Made by a program: the position numbers and the translations under genes. This document shows, piece after piece, positions 28,801-34,234 of a DNA stretch of 34,234 bases. This stretch comes from Branchiostoma floridae. Its lineage: Eukaryota > Chordata > Leptocardii > Amphioxiformes > Branchiostomatidae. Numbering within the stretch: position 1 is the stretch's first letter; each line of letters starts with the position of its first letter. Where the stretch lies: NCBI RefSeq assembly GCF_000003815.2, contig NC_049982.1, forward strand, positions 34,173,928-34,208,161, written 5' to 3'. A model generated the notes under the pieces. The model did no database searches and was not told the origin of the DNA. It worked only from the letters and a program-made list of their open reading frames with translations.

Positions 28801-31800
28801 AGACACAAGAGTGCGACTCGGGAGTTTTCTGTCCAGGTAACTCTAACTTCTATTCTTGTTCATGTATTTGTATTTCTAAGCTGTCATCTTTGATTTATTA
28901 CATTATCAATGCAAAAGGCAAAGATACACAAGGCACATGCCATTTCGAATCAAATCATCAATGTATTGAAAAGGTTTCATGAAAGCTTTTAAAGCTGCGT
29001 AGAAACATTGAGATGATAGACATATCCTTAATAGCATTCATGTGCCATTTAATGAGTCCTCTTAAACTCCCGATAAGAAAAATCAGAATTGTCGCTGTAG
29101 TAGCCGTCTTAAAAACCTGTATTTTTAGTTTGTTTCAGACTACCTTTTCTCTGTTTTCCATGTAGTTGATGGCGGCTGGTCTGACTGGAGCGCATGGTCT
29201 GACTGCAGCGTGACGTGTGGAGTCGGTAGTCAGACTCGGGACCGAAGCTGCACCAATCCGGCACCAGAGCACGGCGGGGCGGATTGTGATGGAGATACTG
29301 AGGAGACACAAGAGTGCGACTCGGGAGTTTTCTGTCCAGGTAACTCTAACTTCTAGTCTTGTTCATGTATTTGTATTTCTAAGCTGTCATCTTTGATTTA
29401 TTACTTTATCAATGCAAAAGGCAAAGATACACAAGGCACATGCCATTTCGAATCAAATCATCAATGTATTGAAAAGTATTCATGAAAGCTTTTAAAGCTG
29501 CGTAGAAACATTGAGATGATAGACATATCCTTAATAGCATTCATGTGCCATTTAATGAGTCCTCTTAAACTCCCAATAAGAAAAATCAGAATTGTCGCTG
29601 TAGTAGCCGTCTTAAAAACCTGTATTTTTAGTTTGTTTCAGACTACCTTTTCTCTGTTTTCCATGTAGTTGATGGCGGCTGGTCTGACTGGAGCGCATGG
29701 TCTGACTGCAGCGTGACGTGTGGAGTCGGTAGTCAGACTCGGGACCGAAGCTGCACCAATCCGGCACCAGAGCACGGCGGGGCGGATTGTGATGGAGATA
29801 CTGAGGAGACACAAGAGTGCGACTCGGGAGTTTTCTGTCCAGGTAACTCTAACTTCTATTCTTGTTCATGTATTTGTATTTCTAAGCTGTCATCTTTGAT
29901 TTATTACATTATCAATGCAAAAGGCAAAGATACACAAGGCACATGCCATTTCGAATCAAATCATCAATGTATTGAAAAGGTTTCATGAAAGCTTTTAAAG
30001 CTGCGTAGAAACATTGAGATGATAGACATATCCTTAATAGCATTCATGTGCCATTTAATGAGTCCTCTTAAACTCCCGATAAGAAAAATCAGAATTGTCG
30101 CTGTAGTAGCCGTCTTAAAAACCTGTATTTTTAGTTTGTTTCAGACTACCTTTTCTCTGTTTTCCATGTAGTTGATGGCGGCTGGTCTGACTGGAGCGCA
30201 TGGTCTGACTGCAGCGTGACGTGTGGAGTCGGTAGTCAGACTCGGGACCGAAGCTGCACCAATCCGGCACCAGAGCACGGCGGGGCGGATTGTGATGGAG
30301 ATACTGAGGAGACACAAGAGTGCGACTCGGGAGTTTTCTGTCCAGGTAACTCTAACTTCTATTCTTGTTCATGTATTTGTATTTCTAAGCTGTCATCTTT
30401 GATTTATTACATTATCAATGCAAAAGGCAAAGATACACAAGGCACATGCCATTTCGAATCAAATCATCAATGTATTGAAAAGGTTTCATGAAAGCTTTTA
30501 AAGCTGCGTAGAAACATTGAGATGATAGACATATCCTTAATAGCATTCATGTGCCATTTAATGAGTCCTCTTAAACTCCCAATAAGAAAAATCAGAATTG
30601 TCGCTGTAGTATCCGTCTTAAAAACCTGTATTTTTAGTTTGTTTCAGACTACCTTTTCTCTGTTTTCCATGTAGTTGATGGCGGCTGGTCTGACTGGAGC
30701 GCATGGTCTGACTGCAGCGTGACGTGTGGAGTCGGTAGTCAGACTCGGGACCGAAGCTGCACCAATCCGGCACCAGAGCACGGCGGGGCGGATTGTGATG
30801 GAGATACTGAGGAGACACAAGAGTGCGACTCGGGAGTTTTCTGTCCAGGTAACTCTAACTTCTATTCTTGTTCATGTATTTGTATTTCTAAGCTGTCATC
30901 TTTGATTTATTACATTATCAATGCAAAAGGCAAAGATACACAAGGCACATGCCATTTCGAATCAAATCATCAATGTATTGAAAAGGTTTCATGAAAGCTT
31001 TTAAAGCTGCGTAGAAACATTGAGATGATAGACATATCCTTAATAGCATTCATGTGCCATTTAATGAGTCCTCTTAAACTCCCAATAAGAAAAATCAGAA
31101 TTGTTGCTGTAGTAGCCGTCTTAAAAAGCTGTATTTTTAGTTTGTTTCAGACTACCTTTTCTCTGTTTTCCATGTAGTTGATGGCGGCTGGTCTGACTGG
31201 AGCGCATGGTCTGACTGCAGCGTGACGTGTGGAGTCGGTAGTCAGACTCGGGACCGAAGCTGCACCAATCCGGCACCAGAGCACGGCGGGGCGGATTGTG
31301 ATGGAGATACTGAGGAGACACAAGAGTGCGACTCGGGAGTTTTCTGTCCAGGTAACTCTAACTTCTATTCTTGTTCATGTATTTGTATTTCTAAGCTGTC
31401 ATCTTTGATTTATTACATTATCAATGCAAAAGGCAAAGATACACAAGGCACATGCCATTTCGAATCAAATCATCAATGTATTGAAAAGGTTTCATGAAAG
31501 CTTTTAAAGCTGCGTAGAAACATTGAGATGATAGACATATCCTTAATAGCATTCATGTGCCATTTAATGAGTCCTCTTAAACTCCCAATAAGAAAAATCA
31601 GAGTTGTCGCTGTAGTAGCCGTCTTAAAAACCTGTATTTTTAGTTTGTTTCAGACTACCTTTTCTCTGTTTTCCAAGTAGTTGATGGCGGCTGGTCTGAC
31701 TGGAGCGCATGGTCTGACTGCAGCGTGACGTGTGGAGTCGGTAGTCAGACTCGGGACCGAAGCTGCACCAATCCGGCACCAGAGCACGGCGGGGCGGATT

Positions 31801-32358
31801 GTGATGGAGATACTGAGGAGACACAAGAGTGCGACTCGGGAGTTTTCTGTCCAGGTAACTCTAACTTCTAGTCTTGTTCAAGGATTTGTATTTCTAAGCT
31901 GTCATCTTTGATTTATTACATTATCAATGCAAAAGGCAAAGATACACAAGGCACATGCCATTTCGAATCAAATCATCAATGTATTGAAAAGGTTTCATGA
32001 AAGCTTTTAAAGCTGCGTAGAAACATTGAGATGATAGACATATCCTTAATAGCATTCATGTGCCATTTAATGAGTCCTCTTAAACTCCCAATAAGAAAAA
32101 TCAGAATTGTCGCTGTAGTTAGCCGTCTTAAAAACCTGTATTTTTAGTTTGTTTCAGACTACCTTTTCTCTGTTTTCCATGTAGTTGATGGCGGCTGGTC
32201 TGACTGGAGCGCATGGTCTGACTGCAGCGTGACGTGTGGAGTCGGTAGTCAGACTCGGGACCGAAGCTGCACCAATCCGGCACCAGAGCACGGCGGGGCG
32301 GAGTGTGATGGAGATACTGAGGAGACACAAGAGTGCGACTCGGGAGTTTTCTGTCCAG
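22627..32358 (+). CDS. Multi-TSR protein, 20 tandem thrombospondin type-1 repeat exons (partial gene)
   Basis: Each exon is 174 bp, phase 1-1, with acceptor CATGTAG and donor CCAG|GTAACT. It encodes a complete [40 protein letters not shown] and [12 protein letters not shown]. There are six cysteines, a WxxWxxW C-mannosylation motif and CSVTCG, an O-fucosylation consensus (C-x2-S/T-C-G). TSR modules are extracellular and bind matrix, glycosaminoglycans or receptors. All 20 exons are open, so splicing them in any number keeps the frame and could give about 1,160 residues. No signal peptide, first exon, last exon or other domain is in the contig, so the parent gene cannot be named. If an intron were retained, translation would stop about 33 codons in (in most units). 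Expression is not shown by the sequence. Confidence 0.8.
23130..23303 (+). CDS. TSR exon 2
   Basis: Consensus exon and flanking introns. Confidence 0.88.
23633..23806 (+). CDS. TSR exon 3
   Basis: Consensus exon. The upstream intron carries G-to-T at 23570, shared only with unit 17. Confidence 0.88.
24136..24309 (+). CDS. TSR exon 4
   Basis: Consensus exon and flanking introns. Confidence 0.88.
24639..24812 (+). CDS. TSR exon 5
   Basis: Consensus exon. The upstream intron has the A-to-G variant at 24545 (also in units 6, 13, 14, 16). The downstream intron has a private T-to-A near 24953. Confidence 0.88.
25142..25315 (+). CDS. TSR exon 6
   Basis: Consensus exon. The upstream intron has the G variant at 25048. 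Confidence 0.88.
25645..25818 (+). CDS. TSR exon 7
   Basis: Consensus exon. The upstream intron has two linked variants, T at 25572 and G at 25595, shared with unit 18. Confidence 0.88.
26148..26321 (+). CDS. TSR exon 8 (Glu-to-Asp variant)
   Basis: A G-to-T change at 26251 gives PAPDHGG instead of PAPEHGG, shared with exon 12. The upstream intron has G at 26070. Confidence 0.88.
26651..26824 (+). CDS. TSR exon 9
   Basis: Consensus exon and flanking introns. Confidence 0.88.
27154..27327 (+). CDS. TSR exon 10
   Basis: Consensus exon. The upstream intron has G at 27076 (as in units 8, 12, 19). Confidence 0.88.
27657..27830 (+). CDS. TSR exon 11
   Basis: Consensus exon and flanking introns. 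Confidence 0.88.
28160..28333 (+). CDS. TSR exon 12 (Glu-to-Asp variant)
   Basis: Same PAPDHGG change (28263) and same intron variant (28082) as unit 8. The downstream intron has private changes near 28400 and 28487. Confidence 0.88.
28663..28836 (+). CDS. TSR exon 13
   Basis: Consensus exon. The upstream intron has the G variant at 28569. Confidence 0.88.
29166..29339 (+). CDS. TSR exon 14
   Basis: Consensus exon. The upstream intron has the G variant at 29072. The downstream intron has an early TAG (CTTCTAGTC at about 29350), so the read-through frame is shorter here; the exon itself is intact. Confidence 0.88.
29669..29842 (+). CDS. TSR exon 15
   Basis: Consensus exon. Confidence 0.88.
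30172..30345 (+). CDS. TSR exon 16
   Basis: Consensus exon. The upstream intron has the G variant at 30078. Confidence 0.88.
30675..30848 (+). CDS. TSR exon 17
   Basis: Consensus exon. The upstream intron has T at 30612, shared with unit 3. Confidence 0.88.
31178..31351 (+). CDS. TSR exon 18
   Basis: Consensus exon. The upstream intron has T at 31105 and G at 31128, as in unit 7. Confidence 0.88.
31681..31854 (+). CDS. TSR exon 19
   Basis: Consensus exon. The acceptor context is CAAGTAG rather than CATGTAG, AG intact. The upstream intron has G at 31603. The downstream intron has the early TAG also seen after exon 14. Confidence 0.87.
32185..32358 (+). CDS. TSR exon 20 (Asp-to-Glu variant)
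   Basis: GGAEC replaces GGADC. A one-base insertion near 32118 lies in the upstream intron. The intron after it is the most diverged in the array. Confidence 0.86.
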
Positions 32359-32687
32359 GTAACTCTAACTTCTATTCTTGTTCATGTATTTGTATTTCTA
32401 AGCTGTCATCTTTGATTTAAGACATTATGAAAGGAAAAGGCAAAGATACATAAGGCTCATGCCATTTCGAATTAAATAATCAATGTATTGAATAGTGTTC
32501 ATGAAAGGTTTTAAATCTGCATAACAACATTGAGATGATAGACATATTATTATTAGCCTTCCTGTGTCATTTAATGAGACCTCTTTAACTCCCAATAAGA
32601 AAAATCAGAATTGTCGCTGTAGTAGCCGTCTTAAAAACCTGTATTTTTAGTTTGTTTCAGACTACCTTTTCTCTGTTTTCCATGTAG

Positions 32688-32727
32688 TTGATGGCGGCTG
32701 GTCTGACTGGAGCGCATGGTCTGACTG
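32688..32727 (+). pseudogene. Truncated 21st TSR exon
   Basis: The acceptor and first 40 bases (through WSDWSAWSD) match the array. At 32728 the sequence changes abruptly to unrelated bases before the gap. Either a real truncation at an array breakpoint or a contig-end join. Confidence 0.8.
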
Positions 32728-32752
32728 TCCTTAGGAAATTGCACCTGCAAAG

Positions 32753-32852
32753 NNNNNNNNNNNNNNNNNNNNNNNNNNNNNNNNNNNNNNNNNNNNNNNN
32801 NNNNNNNNNNNNNNNNNNNNNNNNNNNNNNNNNNNNNNNNNNNNNNNNNNNN
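32753..32852. other. Assembly gap, 100 N
   Basis: Placeholder gap separating the TSR contig from the MARCHF5 contig. Confidence 1.
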
Positions 32853-32975
32853 GCAAGTACATCATAGGGTTAACATATTTCCCATTTTGGTACTTTCTCA
32901 TCATCTGACCCGAACCCAAAGAAGAACGAAATTGGTTTTTGTTTTTCTAAACTCAGGCAAAAATTAAATGACCGC

Positions 32976-33016
32976 TCTGATGTCATCCATAAAATCTACT
33001 TGCTGTGGCCTTAGTT
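32976..33016. mobile_element. Solo right end of the 7551-8055 MITE family
   Basis: GATGTCATCCATAAAAT(C/T)TA followed by CTTGCTGTGGCCTTAGTT matches 8021-8057 with one difference. No left end is seen before the gap. It lies about 45 bp past the MARCHF5 stop codon, in its likely 3' UTR or flank. Confidence 0.8.
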
Positions 33017-33059
33017 CTGTGATAGATGCTTCTTTTGTGGGCCAGTGTTAAAACTATTT

Positions 33060-33197
33060 CTACTGAGCCTGCTGTGCTGGGGTTGGCTCATCTTCTGGGA
33101 CAAAGTCCTGAATCTTCCTCTGGGCCTGGCGCAGGTACTGCTGCTGTTTGTAGTAGATACGCAGAACTCCTTTTATGACCACAAAAGCAATCCCACC
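33060..33197 (-). CDS. MARCHF5: MARCHF5 last coding exon
   Basis: 138 bp including the TAG stop at 33060-33062. Acceptor ACAACCAG. It encodes GGIAFVVIKGVLRIYYKQQQ through a tail ending PAQQAQ, slightly longer than in vertebrates. Confidence 0.95.
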   Translation of the reverse strand, partial: GGIAFVVIKGVLRIYYKQQQYLRQAQRKIQDFVPEDEPTPAQQAQ

Positions 33198-34003
33198 CTG
33201 GTTGTGAAGAAGAAGAAAAAAAAAAATGAAGGATCATTCGTAACACTGCATGAAAAGCAGAGTTTCCGGGTAAGAAACTCCTGCACATGCACCCGGAAAA
33301 CTCTACATTTCTGGCGATTTACGAGACATGTCGAAAAGGACACGCTGCCTGTCTGGGCCATTTCCACAAATGCCCGGAAATGAACCATATTCCTGTATAT
33401 GACCCGGACATTGCAAGTTTCACGGGTGTGTCAGTAGCCAAAAATTCCCAGAAATTCTTTTTTCATCCAGTATAATCTTTTGAGTGTTTTTGGTAATGCC
33501 GCAGGAGAGGAGCCATTTAATAACTGGAGTTATATCTCCTTGGTTTCCTTTTATGACCACAAATGCAATCCCACCCTAGTTGTAAAGAAGAAGAAAAACT
33601 AAAGGATCATTCTCATATTTCTTAGTGTTTTTGGCAATACCTCAGGAGAGGAGCCATTTCACAACTGGCATAGATCTCCTTGGTTTAACACAGCCAATTT
33701 TTATGCTCAGGCCGAATGATGTATCAAGGTTAAATAAAGGTTGAAAATGCCTGAATTGAACTCGAGATGTTTACTATCAACAACAACATTCAATTTTTTC
33801 TTAATATCAATTGCAATAGAAGTCATTATTGAGTTCAAAGCATGTCTCACCAAGATGGTTCTCTGTAGGTTGGAGTCCACAGTACTGAACATCAGCTTGC
33901 CCCAGAGTGTGGCGATAGAAGGAAACAGCAGGGCGCTACAGAGGAGCCTGGTGGCGGAGACGGGGTCGGACAGAGGTGCGGGCTCGGCTGGGGCTCGTGG
34001 TAC
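33060..34003 (-). CDS. MARCHF5: E3 ubiquitin-protein ligase MARCHF5, last two coding exons
   Basis: The two exons, 34003-33851 and 33197-33060, join in phase 0 to give 96 residues that match the vertebrate MARCHF5 C-terminus nearly residue by residue: VPRAPAEPAPLSDPVSATRL, GKLMFSTVDSNLQRTILGG, YYKQQQYLRQAQRKI. MARCHF5 is a RING-CH ligase with four membrane segments in the mitochondrial outer membrane. It regulates Drp1, mitofusins and other fission or quality-control substrates. The third and fourth membrane segments (about TRLLCSALLFPSIATLWG and TILGGIAFVVIKGVL) and the cytosolic tail are here. The RING-CH domain and first two segments are off the right edge or in the 34064 gap. It is transcribed in the same direction as TNKS and PPP1R3. 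Confidence 0.96.
33259..33304. repeat. Small intronic inverted repeat
   Basis: AGAGTTTCCGGGT (33259-33271) pairs with ACCCGGAAAACTCT (33291-33304) apart from one extra A, around a 19-nt loop. Confidence 0.5.
33483..33690 (-). repeat. Tandem duplication carrying a copy of the MARCHF5 last-exon start
   Basis: A block starting AGTGTTTTTGG is repeated at 33483 and 33624 (141 bp apart), containing CAGGAGAGGAGCCATTT and ATCTCCTTGGTTT. Between them, 33547-33611 duplicates the real acceptor region 33169-33235: minus-strand ACTAG|GGTGGGATTGC then TTTGTGGTCATAAAAGG. The pseudo-exon start at 33575 encodes GGIAFVVIKG, identical in protein to the true exon, then diverges. It lies upstream of the genuine exon in the same intron. 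Confidence 0.8.
33851..34003 (-). CDS. MARCHF5: MARCHF5 penultimate coding exon
   Basis: 153 bp, phase 0-0, 51 codons from VPRAPAEP to NLQRTIL. Acceptor TGACAG, donor GTGAGA. Confidence 0.95.
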
Positions 34004-34063
34004 CTGTCAGAGGGGAGGGGGGCGGAGATATGTGATATACATATACATGAGGTATTGGCCATC

Positions 34064-34163
34064 NNNNNNNNNNNNNNNNNNNNNNNNNNNNNNNNNNNNN
34101 NNNNNNNNNNNNNNNNNNNNNNNNNNNNNNNNNNNNNNNNNNNNNNNNNNNNNNNNNNNNNNN
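34064..34163. other. Assembly gap, 100 N
   Basis: Placeholder gap just upstream of the MARCHF5 penultimate exon; the next upstream exons may be beyond it. Confidence 1.
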
Positions 34164-34234
34164 GTCATCCATGACCGATATATTGTGTTTATATCATCAT
34201 ACGTTAAGAAAAATTATCATATTGCCAGGCGCCG
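34164..34234. other. Right-edge sequence, nothing recognised
   Basis: 71 bases without a recognisable exon or splice site. Confidence 0.4.

Larger units (their letters stand above)
22479..32727 (+). repeat. 503-bp tandem array, 20.4 units, each with one TSR exon
   Basis: The unit is 503 bp (174-bp exon plus 329-bp intron), exact in all spacings except one inserted T near 32118, which makes the last spacing 504. Units differ by only a handful of bases, and introns are as conserved as exons, so the array is young or actively homogenised. The left boundary is at about 22479, after 79 bp of unrelated sequence. The right boundary is at 32727, inside a 21st exon. The last unit's intron (32420-32600) is clearly more diverged than the rest. 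Confidence 0.98.

Noticed and set aside
22570-32328. Repeated 66-residue minus-strand frames across the TSR array
   Set aside because: These are antisense shadows of the TSR exons; they recur only because the unit does.
34164-34234. Possible next upstream MARCHF5 exon at the right edge
   Set aside because: Minus-strand sequence shows neither the expected residues nor a GT donor.

Overview
The window is animal nuclear DNA, with intron-containing genes, satellites, many short inverted-repeat elements and five runs of N. The genes are clear metazoan orthologues. The mix of terminal-inverted-repeat elements, together with a large tandem array of thrombospondin type-1 (TSR) exons, fits a lancelet (Branchiostoma-like) genome best. 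That assignment is an inference from gene and repeat character, not a database match.

Layout. Bases 1-1727 are a 185-bp tandem satellite (nine complete monomers plus a partial tenth), then a 397-N gap and a second, diverged satellite-like block. From 2.9 to 15.4 kb the only convincing gene is an intronless PPP1R3-family glycogen-targeting subunit of protein phosphatase 1 (5637-6575, minus). Around it are several inverted-repeat (MITE or foldback) elements and a cluster of CACGTG E-boxes. From 15460 to 21236 (minus) lie seven exons of tankyrase (TNKS). They encode the end of the SAM-PARP linker and the complete PARP catalytic domain, including the H-Y-E triad and the C-H-C-C zinc ligands. Upstream of these, 21391-22299 is a 17-copy minisatellite whose unit is the 3' end of the tankyrase SAM-domain exon with its splice donor; a 100-N gap then cuts off the rest of the gene.

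Bases 22400-32752 form one contig with 100-N gaps on both sides. It is almost entirely a 503-bp tandem array on the plus strand: 20 intact, nearly identical 174-bp phase 1-1 TSR exons, each followed by a 329-bp intron, and a truncated 21st. To the right are the last two coding exons of MARCHF5 (33060-33197 and 33851-34003, minus), the mitochondrial outer-membrane E3 ligase. Its last exon also has a tandemly duplicated, acceptor-bearing fragment upstream.

Two themes stand out. First, PPP1R3, TNKS and MARCHF5 together recall the human 10q23 neighbourhood (PPP1R3C, TNKS2, MARCHF5) and 8p23 (PPP1R3B, TNKS), so this looks like pre-duplication chordate linkage. Second, tandem repeats here repeatedly capture exon-intron junctions: the SAM-exon donor, the zinc-motif exon donor, whole TSR exons, and the MARCHF5 last-exon acceptor. 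The ankyrin and SAM exons of TNKS are missing where the TSR contig sits. That contig is therefore either misplaced, or the missing exons lie in the gaps.
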